64,000 bases of DNA from Mycolicibacterium moriokaense (GCF_010726085.1 NZ_AP022560.1:1426001-1490000); one strand, 5' to 3'; shown: positions 47,859-57,538, counted from the stretch's first letter. Program-made: numbers and translations. The notes: generated by a model not told the origin, from the sequence alone.

Positions 47859-48884
47859 ATGGCTGTCAAAGAAGCCAAGACACGCATCGTCAGGCGCTGG
47901 CGCCGGAACATGGATGTCAGTGACGACACCGCATACGTGGACATGCTCACCACACTGTCCGAGGGGTCGGTGCGACGCAACTTCAATCCGTACACCGACA
48001 TCGATTGGGATTCCCCGGAGTTCGCGGTCATCGAGAACGACGAGCGCTGGATTCTTCCGGCGACCGATCCGTTCGGCAGGCACCCCTGGTACCAGGCGCA
48101 GCCGCGGGAACGTCAGATCGAGATCGGGATGTGGCGTCAGGCCAATGTCGCGAAGGTCGGCCTGCACTTCGAGTCGATTCTGATCCGCGGCCTGCTGGAG
48201 TACGCCTTCTGGACACCCAACGGCTCGCCGGAGTACCGGTACTGCCTGCACGAGGCCGTCGAAGAGTGCAACCACACCATGATGTTCCAGGAGATGGTGA
48301 ACCGTATCGGCGCCGATGTGCCCGGCATGCCGCGGCTGCTGAAGTGGATCCAGCCGGTCATCCCGCTGGTCGCAGGCCCGCTGCCCATCCCGTTCTGGTT
48401 CGGCATCCTCGCGGGTGAGGAGCCGATCGACCACACGCAGAAGAACGTGTTGCGCGAGGGCAAGACGCTGCACCCGATCATGGAGCGCGTCATGGCGATT
48501 CACGTCGCCGAGGAGGCCCGCCACATCTCGTTCGCGCACGAGTATCTGCGCAAGCGCGTTCCGCGCCTGCCGCGACGCAAGAGGTTCTGGTTGTCGCTCA
48601 CCGTCCCGGTGACGATGCGCGTGCTGTGCTCGGCGATCATTGTTCCCCCGCGCGCGTTCTGGAAGGAATTCGACATTCCGCGCTCGGTGCGCAAGGAGGT
48701 CTTCTTCCGGTCGCCGGAGTCCAAGCAGATGCTGCGCGACATGTTCGGTGACGTCCGGATGCTGTGCAGTGACACCGGTTTGATGAATCCGGTCGCCAAG
48801 CTCATCTGGCGGATCTGCAAGATCGACGGCCGCCCGAGCCGTTACCGCAGCGAGCCCGCCCGCCAGCACGTGGTCGCCGCTTAG
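47859..48884 (+). CDS. AurF-like diiron oxygenase
   Basis: 341 residues, corresponding to Rv0885. The ligand set of the AurF/CmlI N-oxygenase family is intact: Glu105, Glu136-x2-His139 (EECNH), a Glu at 187/188 and His215-x3-Glu219-x2-His222 (HVAEEARH), all within a helical bundle. Characterised members oxidise aryl amines to nitro groups with O2. The gene is 10 bases ahead of fprB, which encodes a fused ferredoxin/reductase and is a plausible electron source. The substrate is unknown. AGGGAG precedes the ATG. Confidence 0.85.
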   Translation: MAVKEAKTRIVRRWRRNMDVSDDTAYVDMLTTLSEGSVRRNFNPYTDIDWDSPEFAVIENDERWILPATDPFGRHPWYQAQPRERQIEIGMWRQANVAKVGLHFESILIRGLLEYAFWTPNGSPEYRYCLHEAVEECNHTMMFQEMVNRIGADVPGMPRLLKWIQPVIPLVAGPLPIPFWFGILAGEEPIDHTQKNVLREGKTLHPIMERVMAIHVAEEARHISFAHEYLRKRVPRLPRRKRFWLSLTVPVTMRVLCSAIIVPPRAFWKEFDIPRSVRKEVFFRSPESKQMLRDMFGDVRMLCSDTGLMNPVAKLIWRICKIDGRPSRYRSEPARQHVVAA

Positions 48885-48894
48885 GACTGCTTTC

Positions 48895-50580
48895 GTGCCC
48901 CATGTGATCACCCAGTCGTGTTGCAGCGACGGGTCCTGTGTCTACGCCTGTCCGGTGAACTGCATTCACCCGTCGCCGGACGAGCCGGGCTTCGCCACCG
49001 CCGAGATGCTCTACATCGATCCGGCGGCGTGCGTTGACTGCGGCGCTTGCGTGTCGGCGTGCCCCGTCGGTGCGATCGCCCCCGACACTCGGCTGGAGCC
49101 TTCGCAGCTTCCGTTCGTCGAACTGAATGCGGCGTTCTACCCGAAGCGGGCACCGGGCGAAAAGTTGCCTCCCACATCAAAACTGGCGCCGGTACTCGAC
49201 GCGCCGCTGGTGCGTCCGCGGTCGAGCGGGCCGTTGACGGTGGCGATCGTCGGGTCGGGACCGGCGGCGATGTACGCGGCGGATGAACTGCTGACCCAGC
49301 GCGGGGTACGCGTCAACGTCTTCGAAAAGCTGCCGACGCCTTACGGATTGGTGCGCGCCGGGGTTGCTCCCGACCACCAGAGCACCAAGCGGGTGACCAA
49401 CCTGTTCGACAAGGTGACGCGGTTGCCCGGGTTCACGTTCTATCTCAATGTCGATGTGGGTTCGGACCTGACCCACGCCGAACTGTTGGCCCATCATCAC
49501 GCCGTGCTGTACGCCGTCGGCGCGCCCAACGATCGACGGCTCGACATCGACGGAATGGGCCTGCCCGGTACGGGCACCGCGACCGAGGTGGTGGCATGGA
49601 TCAACGGCCATCCCGAATTCACCGACATCCCAGTCGATTTGAGTCGCGAGCGGGTGGTGATCATCGGCAACGGCAACGTGGCGCTCGATGTCGCCCGCAT
49701 CCTGACCACCGATCCCGACGCCCTGGCGCGCACCGATATCGCCAGCCACGCGCTCGCGGTGTTGCGGACCTCGAAAGTCGCCGAGGTCGTCATCGCCGCG
49801 CGCCGAGGACCCGCGCAGTCGGCGTTCACACTGCCCGAGTTGATCGGGCTGACGTCGACGTGCGACGTGGTGCTCGACGACGGCGACCGGCAGCTGGTCA
49901 TGCGCGACCTCGCGACCGAAACCGATCCGCTGACGCGCAACAAGCTGCAGATCCTGGCCACGCTCGGCGACGCATCGGCGCCGGCTGGACGGCCCCGTAT
50001 CCGGTTGGCCTATCGGCTGACACCGATGCGCATCCTGGGCCAGCATCGTGCCGACGGCGTGGAGTTCGCGGCGACCGGCACCGACGACGTTCGCCGTATC
50101 GACGCCGGGCTGGTTTTGACGTCGATCGGCTACCGCGGCAAGCCGATTCGCGATCTCCCGTTCGACGACGACACCGCGGTGGTGCCCAACGGCGGCGGCC
50201 GGGTCACCGATCCGGAAACCGGAGAGGCCGTGCGCGGCAGCTATGTCGCGGGCTGGATCAAGCGCGGCCCCACCGGCTTCATCGGCACCAACAAGTCGTG
50301 CGCGGCAGAGACGGTGCACCACCTCGTGGCCGACTACAACGCGGGCCTGCTCGCGGATCCGGTCGGCAAGCCGGCCGAACTGGACAAGCTCGTGCGCCGC
50401 AGGCGGCCCGAGGTGCTCGACGCAGCGGGGTGGCGCGCGATCGACGCCGCGGAGGTCGAGCGCGGCGGCGAACACCGGCCCCGCGACAAGTTCACCACCG
50501 TCGCCGACATGCTGGCCGCGGCCGCCGCCGCACCCGCCCCGTCGATACGTGAGCGGGTGCTCGCCGGGCTGCTTCGGTAG
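48895..50580 (+). CDS. fprB: Ferredoxin/ferredoxin-NADP reductase fusion FprB
   Basis: 561 residues from a GTG. The N-terminal 7Fe/8Fe ferredoxin domain (about 1-65) carries CCSDGSCVYACP and CVDCGACVSACPVGAIAP. The adrenodoxin-reductase-type domain has the FAD motif VAIVGSGPAAMYAADEL (about 117) and the NADP motif VVIIGNGNVALDVARIL. It moves electrons from NAD(P)H through FAD to Fe-S centres. It corresponds to Rv0886. Its tight link with the diiron oxygenase suggests it serves that enzyme. Confidence 0.93.
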   Translation: MPHVITQSCCSDGSCVYACPVNCIHPSPDEPGFATAEMLYIDPAACVDCGACVSACPVGAIAPDTRLEPSQLPFVELNAAFYPKRAPGEKLPPTSKLAPVLDAPLVRPRSSGPLTVAIVGSGPAAMYAADELLTQRGVRVNVFEKLPTPYGLVRAGVAPDHQSTKRVTNLFDKVTRLPGFTFYLNVDVGSDLTHAELLAHHHAVLYAVGAPNDRRLDIDGMGLPGTGTATEVVAWINGHPEFTDIPVDLSRERVVIIGNGNVALDVARILTTDPDALARTDIASHALAVLRTSKVAEVVIAARRGPAQSAFTLPELIGLTSTCDVVLDDGDRQLVMRDLATETDPLTRNKLQILATLGDASAPAGRPRIRLAYRLTPMRILGQHRADGVEFAATGTDDVRRIDAGLVLTSIGYRGKPIRDLPFDDDTAVVPNGGGRVTDPETGEAVRGSYVAGWIKRGPTGFIGTNKSCAAETVHHLVADYNAGLLADPVGKPAELDKLVRRRRPEVLDAAGWRAIDAAEVERGGEHRPRDKFTTVADMLAAAAAAPAPSIRERVLAGLLR

Positions 50581-50585
50581 AGCCG

Positions 50586-51038
50586 TTACTGGCTCTGCTT
50601 CATCGCCTCCTCGATCTCTTCCATCGACACCTCGCGCATCGGCTGGCCCATTGACCATTGATGGCCGAACGGATCCCGCACGACGCCGTATCGATCACCC
50701 CAGAACGCGTCCTCCAGCGGGTGGACCACCGTCGCACCGGCGTCAACGGCCTTCTGGAACGTGGTGTCGACGTCGGTGACGGTCAGGTGGATGGTCACCG
50801 GCGTCCCGCCGAGCGCCTTGGGTGTCAGCGACTTGCCCTCGCTCATCTCCGGGAAGTCGTCGTTGAGCAGCACCGTCGAACCGTTGATCTTCAACGCGGC
50901 GTGCACGAGCTTGCCGCCGGGACCCGGGACGCGGCCCAGCTCCTCGGCGCCGAGTGCTTTGACGTAGAAGTCAATGGCGGCGGCAGCGTCGTCAACGGTG
51001 AGGTGGGGGGATACGGACGGCTGTACTTCGATCGCCAT
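50586..51038 (-). CDS. VOC (glyoxalase/bleomycin-resistance fold) protein
   Basis: 150 residues with the paired beta-alpha-beta pattern SPHLTVDDAAAAIDFYVKAL and GAKVVHP-like DAGATVVHPLEDAFWGDRYG followed by VRDPFGHQWSMG. Similar to PhnB-like members. It corresponds to Rv0887c. ATG at 51038 with GGAG upstream. Convergent with fprB, with a five-base gap. Confidence 0.85.
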   Translation of the reverse strand: MAIEVQPSVSPHLTVDDAAAAIDFYVKALGAEELGRVPGPGGKLVHAALKINGSTVLLNDDFPEMSEGKSLTPKALGGTPVTIHLTVTDVDTTFQKAVDAGATVVHPLEDAFWGDRYGVVRDPFGHQWSMGQPMREVSMEEIEEAMKQSQ

Positions 51039-51222
51039 GAGCGGACTCCTCGAATTGTGGGTTTTCCCTTGCGGGCTACCAGTACGACTCGTCTGGCGGA
51101 CCAAACTCATCGCACTGACCCCATGCAATCACCGGTCACCGACAAGACTTTGGCGTGCGCAGTCACGCTGAGCGAGACGTAGCACGCCGAAATCGCCGCC
51201 GCGCGTCTGGCAACATAGCGAC

Positions 51223-52755
51223 GTGCCTGGGCTGGAGGTCCTGACGAGACCGCGGGTGGTCGCGCTCGACCCCCTCATCGTGGGAGTCTTCGCCGCCGCC
51301 GTCAGCCTGCTCGGGGCCGGCCGCCCATCGTTCTGGTACGACGAGGCCGCGACGATCTCGGCGTCGTACAGTCGCACCCTCAGTCAGCTGTGGCAGATGG
51401 TCGGCAACGTCGACGCCGTCCACGGCCTCTACTACCTGCTGATGCACGTGTGGTTCAGCGTCTTTCCACCCACGGAGTTCTGGTCCCGCGTGCCGAGCGC
51501 CCTCGCGGTCGGGGGCGCCGCGGCGGGTGTCGTGGTGCTGGGGAAACAGTTTTCGTCGCGCACCGTCGCACTCAGCGCCGGTGTCATCTGCGCGATTCTG
51601 CCCCGCGCGACGTGGGCGGGCATCGAAGCGCGGCCGTATGCGCTGACGATGCTGGCCGCCGCGTGGACGTGCGTGCTGTTCGTCTACGCGGTGCGCCGCG
51701 ACAGCGAGTGGATTTGGCTCTGGTACAGCGTCGCGATGGTGACGTCGATTCTGCTCGACATCTACCTCGCGCTGATGTTCGGCGCACACGCGATTTACTT
51801 GTGCGTCAATCGGCCCGGTCGCGCTGTCATCGTGCGGTTCGTCATCGCCGCGGCGGGCACCTGCGCTGCGGCCGCGCCGTTCCTCTGGCTGGTCGTCGGC
51901 CAAGCGCACCAGATCGTCTGGATCTCACCCGTCGGCGGCAGAACGGTCGAGGACGTGGCCGTCCAGCAGTACTTCGAACGAAGCCCGTGGTTCCTGATCG
52001 TGTCGGTCTGCGTCGCGCTGACGGCGGTTGTCTTGTGGCGCTTCACATCTGCGCACCTGAGCACGTCGGACCGTCAGCTGTTGACCCTGGCGACCGCGTG
52101 GCTGGTCGTCCCCACCGCGTCGATCCTCGGCTACTCGGCCGTGGTCCATCCGATATATACGCCCCGCTACCTGTGCTTCACCGCACCTGCGATGGCACTG
52201 GTACTGGGCGTGTGCATCGGCGCGCTGGCCGTGCGGCCGTGGGTGGCGGCAGCCGTGCTGGTCGTCTTCGCGGCGGCCGCAGCGCCGAATTATCTACTCG
52301 TACAACGCAGTCCGTATGCCAAGTACGGGATGGACTACAGCCAGGTGGCCGACCTGATCGCCGCCAACGCCAAAGGCGAGCCGGGTGAGTGCCTGCTGGT
52401 GAACGACACCGTGACGTTCATGCCCGCCCCGATGCGCCCGCTGCTCGCGGCGCGGCCCGATGCCTACGACAACGTGGTCGACATCAGCCTGTGGCAGAAA
52501 GCGACCGATCGTCACGACGTCTTCGACACGAACCTCATCCCGGAGGCGTCGGTGGGCCCGCTCAACGTCTGCCGCGTCCTGTGGATCATCACCCAGGCCG
52601 ACCCGGCGCGGCCCGCCCACGAGCAGGCCGAATTGATGGATCCAGGACCACTTTTCGGCGGCACGCCCGCATTCGCGGTGATCCGCGACACCGGCTACCG
52701 GCTACAAGAACGCTGGCAGTTCAACCTGGTTCAGGTCATCAAGGCGACGCGCTGA
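51223..52755 (+). CDS. GT-C fold membrane glycosyltransferase (GT39/mannosyltransferase-like)
   Basis: 510 residues from a GTG. The protein has about ten membrane helices. The first extracytoplasmic loop carries the acidic motif FWYDEAATISASYSRTL, typical of polyprenyl-phosphate-sugar-dependent GT-C enzymes. A soluble C-terminal domain (about 385-510) follows. It probably adds a mannose or similar sugar to a lipid or protein outside the membrane; the acceptor is unknown. Convergent with a GH16 gene. Confidence 0.75.
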   Translation: MPGLEVLTRPRVVALDPLIVGVFAAAVSLLGAGRPSFWYDEAATISASYSRTLSQLWQMVGNVDAVHGLYYLLMHVWFSVFPPTEFWSRVPSALAVGGAAAGVVVLGKQFSSRTVALSAGVICAILPRATWAGIEARPYALTMLAAAWTCVLFVYAVRRDSEWIWLWYSVAMVTSILLDIYLALMFGAHAIYLCVNRPGRAVIVRFVIAAAGTCAAAAPFLWLVVGQAHQIVWISPVGGRTVEDVAVQQYFERSPWFLIVSVCVALTAVVLWRFTSAHLSTSDRQLLTLATAWLVVPTASILGYSAVVHPIYTPRYLCFTAPAMALVLGVCIGALAVRPWVAAAVLVVFAAAAAPNYLLVQRSPYAKYGMDYSQVADLIAANAKGEPGECLLVNDTVTFMPAPMRPLLAARPDAYDNVVDISLWQKATDRHDVFDTNLIPEASVGPLNVCRVLWIITQADPARPAHEQAELMDPGPLFGGTPAFAVIRDTGYRLQERWQFNLVQVIKATR

Positions 52756-52756
52756 G

Positions 52757-53611
52757 CTACCAGACGCGGATGTAATCGATGAGCATCGCCGCGGGGAACA
52801 CACCCAGCGCCGGATCGCCACCGCCGGGTCCGCCGACCGCGAGGGTGAACATCGGCTGCATCCAATAGCCGGGGTTGTTGAACGGCCAGCGCCAGTCGTC
52901 CGGCCTACCCGACACCTGAATCGGCTTCGGCGGCACGCTGAAGTACGGTTCGGCGCCGTCGACGTAATCGCGCCAGAACTTGAAACCGTCCTCGTCCCAA
53001 CGCATCCGCCAGGTGTGCCAGGCGTTGTCGACGAGACCGGGAATCGATTTGCCCTCCCACGTCTTGCCGTTGGATGCGGCGTGCACCGTTGTCCCCGGTG
53101 CCCACTTGCCGTTGCCGTACCACTCGAAGATGTCGACTTCACCATCGGGCAGCGGATCCTCGTTGACCGCCCAGAACGCCGGCCAGCAGCCCGAGGTCAG
53201 GCAGTCGAGTTTGATCCGCGCTTCCCACGTCTGGTTGATCATGCTCCGCCAGATCCCACGCAGCTTGCCGCCGTAATAAGTGCCCATTTCGTGGGTGGCG
53301 AGCAGGACGAGGTTGGAATTGCCATCCAGGAACACATTTCGGCGGTCGTCGCGGTAAATCCCCTGGACCGGCGGATAAACGTCGTCCTGCCACGTCTGCA
53401 CGATCCACTTCGAGCGATCGGGGGGCGACCCCGCCGGACCGTCGAACTCGTCTTGGAAGATGTACCCGCCGCCCGGGTCGCCGCTGGGCGGCTGTTCCGG
53501 TTTCGGCACCCGATCCACCGGGGTGGCCTGAGCTGGGGCTAAGGGCATTGCGGCGGCCAAAAAACCAAGGCCCGCCATCATCATCAGGTTGCGGCGATCC
53601 ATCTGGGTCAC
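52757..53611 (-). CDS. Tat-exported glycoside hydrolase family 16 protein
   Basis: 284 residues. The N-terminus MTQMDRRNLMMMAGLGFLAA is a twin-arginine signal, cleaved near AQA-TP. The GH16 jelly roll shows the catalytic motif GEVDIFEW (nucleophile Glu158, Asp160, acid/base Glu163) and LVDNAWHTWRMRW. The family cleaves beta-1,3- or mixed beta-glucans. It resembles the M. tuberculosis Rv0315 glucanase. GTG start at 53611; the Met at codon 4 is possible. Confidence 0.88.
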   Translation of the reverse strand: MTQMDRRNLMMMAGLGFLAAAMPLAPAQATPVDRVPKPEQPPSGDPGGGYIFQDEFDGPAGSPPDRSKWIVQTWQDDVYPPVQGIYRDDRRNVFLDGNSNLVLLATHEMGTYYGGKLRGIWRSMINQTWEARIKLDCLTSGCWPAFWAVNEDPLPDGEVDIFEWYGNGKWAPGTTVHAASNGKTWEGKSIPGLVDNAWHTWRMRWDEDGFKFWRDYVDGAEPYFSVPPKPIQVSGRPDDWRWPFNNPGYWMQPMFTLAVGGPGGGDPALGVFPAAMLIDYIRVW

Positions 53612-53686
53612 TCGCCCACCTTAGAAGGACGGCTCCGCGTTTAGGTTCATTTCGGCTGCCGCACGTGTTGTATCTAACTCGGCGGA

Positions 53687-54298
53687 TCACACCACCGAGA
53701 AGTTCGGCGGTAGCGCACACCGTCCGGTCAGCGCGAGAAGCACCGACTGCCCCTGTCCGGTCAGCATCGCGGTTCGCGTCGCCAGGTCCAGCGCCTCGGC
53801 GAGCACCGCGGCCGGCGGCTCGAACGCCAGGTCGAGAGCTCGAGCGATATCCATGCCGTGCACCGCCAGTTCGAAGATCCGGGTTGGCAGGTAGGTGTGC
53901 AGCCGAATACCCAGTCCGCCGATCACCTCGATCACCGGATCGTCATCGACGGCCGCGAGATCGCCCAGTACACCGGCCACCAGCTGATCGACTGCGGCGG
54001 CCGGATCCTCGCCGAGGGCGATACCGGCTTGTCGGCCGCGTTCGGCGACGTCCGCCGGGTCGATGCCCAGCGCCGACGGAGTCACCCGCAGGTAGTACTC
54101 CTCCGGCGTAGCGATGTCCACGCGTTCGGCCTTGGTTCGCAGGTAGGTGCTCACGGTGGTCAGCGAGCGCGACGTATGCCCGACCAATGCGCGGACGTCC
54201 CAGTTGCCGAGACCGGGCTTGTCCCATGCGCCGACCGGTATGTCGTGCACCAAAGCGGCGAAACTCGTTGCCGCCGAAGCGTATGTCGCCGTCCTCAC
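53687..54298 (-). CDS. Maleylpyruvate isomerase-type mycothiol-dependent (DinB-like) protein
   Basis: 203 residues. The first helices carry SFAALVHDIPVGAWDKPGLG followed by NWDVRALVGHTSRSL, whose His (GHTSR) is a metal ligand in the mycothiol-dependent isomerase N-terminal fold. A later HGMDIARAL supplies a further His. The GTG overlaps the citA stop by four bases, so it is co-translated with citA. The reaction is unknown; maleylpyruvate isomerisation is only the founding activity. Confidence 0.75.
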   Translation of the reverse strand: MRTATYASAATSFAALVHDIPVGAWDKPGLGNWDVRALVGHTSRSLTTVSTYLRTKAERVDIATPEEYYLRVTPSALGIDPADVAERGRQAGIALGEDPAAAVDQLVAGVLGDLAAVDDDPVIEVIGGLGIRLHTYLPTRIFELAVHGMDIARALDLAFEPPAAVLAEALDLATRTAMLTGQGQSVLLALTGRCALPPNFSVV

Positions 54299-55422
54299 GA
54301 CCGTTTGACTTGGTCCCAACCCTCGACGGACTCGGGACTACGCGGCTCGGGGCCCACGTAGATCGCCGCCGGACGCACCAGCTTGCCGAGCCGCTTCTGC
54401 TCGAGGATGTGCGCGCACCAGCCCGCCGTCCGGCCGCACGTGAACATCGCGGGCATCATCTTGGTCGGCACCTGCGCGAAGTCCAGGATCACCGCGGCCC
54501 AAAACTCGACGTTGGTCTCGATCGCGCGGTCGGGGCGGCGTTCGCGCAACTCCGCGAGCGCGGCCTGTTCCAGCGCGGCGGCCACCTCGTAACGGGGAGC
54601 ATCGAGCCGTTTGGCGGTGGCCCGCAGCACGCGTGCCCGTGGGTCCTCGGCCCGGTAGACGCGGTGCCCGAACCCCATGAGCTTTTCCTTGCGATCCAGG
54701 ATGCCCTTGACGACCGCGCTCGCATCGCCGGTCTTCTCGACCTCCTCGATCATCGGGATCACCCGTGCCGGCGCGCCGCCGTGCAGCGGGCCGCTCATCG
54801 CGCCGATCGCGCCCGACAACGCCGCCGCCACATCCGCGCCCGTCGACGCGATCACGCGTGCGGTGAACGTCGACGCGTTCATGCCGTGCTCGGCGGCAGA
54901 CACCCAGTAGGCGTCGATGGCCTCGATGTGCCGCGGGTCAGGCTCACCCTGCCAGCGGGTCATGAAACGTGCTGTCACGGTGGAGCATTCGTCGACGACG
55001 CGCTGGGGGACTGCTGGTTGGTAGATGCCACGCGCGGACTGCGCGACGTAGGAAAGCGCCATCACCGACGCGCGGGCGAGCTGGTCGCGCGCGGTCTGGT
55101 CGTCGATGTCCAGCAGCGGCGCGTAACCCCAGATCGGGGCCAGCATCGCCAGGCCGGCCTGCACGTCGACGCGCACGTCACCGCTGTGGATCGGCAGGGG
55201 GAACGGCTCCGCGGGCGGCAGCCCGTCGCCGAACCTGCCGTCGACGAGCAGTGCCCAGACATCACCGAAGGTGACCCGTTGACTGACCAGGTCCTCGATG
55301 TCCACACCGCGGTAGCGCAGGGCGCCGCCATCCTTGTCGGGTTCTGCGATCTCGGTGGTGAAGGCGACGACGCCCTCCAGTCCGGGTACGAAATCCTCGG
55401 GCACCACTGACGTCGTAGTCAT
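54295..55422 (-). CDS. citA: Citrate synthase 2, CitA
   Basis: 375 residues, corresponding to Rv0889c. Citrate synthase fold with the substrate histidines His179 (AAEHGMNASTFTAR), His214 (GPLHGGAP) and His253 (GFGHRVY). The catalytic Asp position is occupied by Glu306 (NVEFWAA), whereas GltA2 in this window has NVDFYTG. It may therefore be slower or act on another acyl-CoA (methylcitrate synthase-like); this is inference. ATG at 55422. Divergent from pdxH. Confidence 0.9.
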   Translation of the reverse strand: MTTTSVVPEDFVPGLEGVVAFTTEIAEPDKDGGALRYRGVDIEDLVSQRVTFGDVWALLVDGRFGDGLPPAEPFPLPIHSGDVRVDVQAGLAMLAPIWGYAPLLDIDDQTARDQLARASVMALSYVAQSARGIYQPAVPQRVVDECSTVTARFMTRWQGEPDPRHIEAIDAYWVSAAEHGMNASTFTARVIASTGADVAAALSGAIGAMSGPLHGGAPARVIPMIEEVEKTGDASAVVKGILDRKEKLMGFGHRVYRAEDPRARVLRATAKRLDAPRYEVAAALEQAALAELRERRPDRAIETNVEFWAAVILDFAQVPTKMMPAMFTCGRTAGWCAHILEQKRLGKLVRPAAIYVGPEPRSPESVEGWDQVKRS

Positions 55423-55483
55423 GGGCAGATTCTCGCACCCGGCCCCACCTCGGCGACCACCCGGCGGGGCGTAGCGTGATCGC

Positions 55484-56176
55484 GTGGTATCTCGCGATGA
55501 CGACCGCCTGGCCAGAATGCGGGTGGAATACGGTTCGGTGGAGAAGGACGGCAGCCCCGACCTCGATGTCGATTGGCTCGCGGATGGCTGGGTTGCGCTG
55601 CTGCGCAACTGGTTAGCCGACGCCGAGCGGGCAGGGGTCGCCGAACCCAACGCGATGGTGGTGGGCACCGTCGACGCCCGTGGCCGCCCGACCACCCGTT
55701 CGGTGCTCTGCAAGAGCGTGGACGAGCGTGGCATCACCTTCTTCACCAACTACGACTCCGCGAAGGGCAGGGACCTGGCGGCGGTGCCCTACGCCTCCGC
55801 CACGTTTCCCTGGTTCCTGCTCGGCAGGCAGGTGCACGTGCGCGGCCCGGTCACCAAGGTGTCCGCCGAAGAGACCGCCGACTACTGGTCCAAACGTCCG
55901 CGCGGTTCGCAGCTGGGCGCGTGGGCGTCCCACCAGTCCCAGCCGATAGCATCGCGCGCCGCTCTGCTTCAGCAGCTGGCCGAGGTGACAGAGCGATTCG
56001 CCGACCATGACGAAGTTCCGGTCCCCCCGAACTGGGGTGGATACCTGATCGCGCCCGAAGTCGTCGAGTTCTGGCAGGGCCGGGAGAACCGGGTGCACAA
56101 CAGGATTCGTGTCGTCACCGATGCCGAGCTGCCGGTGACCGTGCACAACAGCCGCATCGAGCGGCTGCAGCCCTAG
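55484..56176 (+). CDS. pdxH: Pyridoxamine/pyridoxine 5'-phosphate oxidase PdxH
   Basis: 230 residues from a GTG. It makes PLP using FMN. Hallmarks are [42 protein letters not shown], and the C-terminal [20 protein letters not shown] ending IERLQP (the RRxxP-type tail). The next gene starts on the base after its stop. The family assignment is secure. Confidence 0.93.
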   Translation: MVSRDDDRLARMRVEYGSVEKDGSPDLDVDWLADGWVALLRNWLADAERAGVAEPNAMVVGTVDARGRPTTRSVLCKSVDERGITFFTNYDSAKGRDLAAVPYASATFPWFLLGRQVHVRGPVTKVSAEETADYWSKRPRGSQLGAWASHQSQPIASRAALLQQLAEVTERFADHDEVPVPPNWGGYLIAPEVVEFWQGRENRVHNRIRVVTDAELPVTVHNSRIERLQP

Positions 56177-57466
56177 GTGCGCCGCTGGGTTCCCCGGTCA
56201 CAGGGGCGGCTCTTCGCGGACACCACGCCCCTACGCACACCGGACTTCCGACGGCTGTGGCTGGCGGGCACCGTCACCGTCATCGGCGCCAACCTGACGA
56301 TCTTCGCGGTGCCGGTGCAGCTGTACGCACTCACCCAGAGCTCCGCATACGTCGGGCTGTCTGGGGTGTTCGCACTCGTTCCGCTGATCCTGTTCGGACT
56401 TTGGGGCGGGGCGTGGGCCGACGCGATGGACCGCCGCGTGCTGTTGATCATCGCGTCCGTCGGGCTGGCGCTGGCGTCGGTGCTGCTGTGGCTGCAGGCC
56501 GCGCTGGACCTCAACAACGTCTGGGTGGTGCTGTGTCTTTTGTCGGTGCAGCAGGCGTTCTACGCGATCAATTCACCGACCAGGGCCGCGGCGATCCCGC
56601 GAATGTTGCCTGGCAATCAGCTGGCGGCGGCGAACTCGTTGAACATGACGGTAATGCAGTTCGGCGCGATCGTCGGACCACTGCTGGCCGGGGTGATGCT
56701 GCACTGGGTCGACCTGTCCACGCTGTATCTGATCGACGCGATCTTGTGCATCGCGCCGATCTGGGCGACGTTGCGCCTTGCGTCCATGCCGCCCACCGGG
56801 GGAGGGGGCGCCGGACTGAGGGCGGTGCTGGACGGCTTTCGCTACCTGTCGGGCAATCAGGTCGTGTTGATGTCGTTCGTCGTGGACCTCATCGCCATGA
56901 TCTTCGGAATGCCTCGCGCGTTGTTCCCGCAGATGGCGCACGAGAGCTTCGGCGGACCGGTTGAGGGCGGCCTCACGATGGCGCTGCTGGCCGCGGCGAT
57001 GTCGGTGGGCGCCGTCGCGGGTGGTGTGTTCTCCGGTTGGTTGCCGGCGATACGTCGCCAGGGTCTGGTCGTCGTCGGCGCGATCGTCGTGTGGGGTGTC
57101 GCGATGATCGGCTTCGGTCTGGCGAGCGGGTTCGCACACGGCGCCGCTGGTGTCCTCCTCTGGATCGCGTTGGCCTGTCTGGTGATCGGTGGCGCCGCCG
57201 ACATGGTGTCTGCGGCCTTCCGGTCGACGATCCTGCAGCAGGCCGCGTCCGACGACCTGCGCGGCAGGCTGCAGGGGGTGTTCACGGTGGTCGTCGCAGG
57301 GGGACCGCGACTGGGGGACGCCGCGCACGGGGCGACCGCCGCGGTCGTCGGCACCACGGTCGCCGCGGCCGGCGGTGGTGCACTGGTCGTGGTCGGCATG
57401 GTGGCCTGCGCGCTGTTGGCGCCCGCGTTCATCCGCTACCGGGTGACCGACTCGGACAAAGTCTGA
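56177..57466 (+). CDS. Major facilitator superfamily exporter (EntS/MFS_3-like)
   Basis: 429 residues, 12 membrane helices. The N-terminal TPDFRRLWLAGTVTVIGANL and the loop GGAWADAMDRRVLL are typical of the MFS_3 group that includes the enterobactin exporter EntS. GTG follows the pdxH TAG without a gap. The substrate is unknown. Confidence 0.85.
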   Translation: MRRWVPRSQGRLFADTTPLRTPDFRRLWLAGTVTVIGANLTIFAVPVQLYALTQSSAYVGLSGVFALVPLILFGLWGGAWADAMDRRVLLIIASVGLALASVLLWLQAALDLNNVWVVLCLLSVQQAFYAINSPTRAAAIPRMLPGNQLAAANSLNMTVMQFGAIVGPLLAGVMLHWVDLSTLYLIDAILCIAPIWATLRLASMPPTGGGGAGLRAVLDGFRYLSGNQVVLMSFVVDLIAMIFGMPRALFPQMAHESFGGPVEGGLTMALLAAAMSVGAVAGGVFSGWLPAIRRQGLVVVGAIVVWGVAMIGFGLASGFAHGAAGVLLWIALACLVIGGAADMVSAAFRSTILQQAASDDLRGRLQGVFTVVVAGGPRLGDAAHGATAAVVGTTVAAAGGGALVVVGMVACALLAPAFIRYRVTDSDKV

Positions 57467-57538
57467 CGCAGTGGGCCAAGTGTCGGAGGGTGCCACATTC
57501 TCAGTGGGCTCTTAGCTTGGCTGGCTAGCATCCGACTT

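Noticed and set aside
49177..50658. 493-codon minus-strand open frame
   Set aside because: Antisense to fprB and rich in Arg, His and Gly with no motif.
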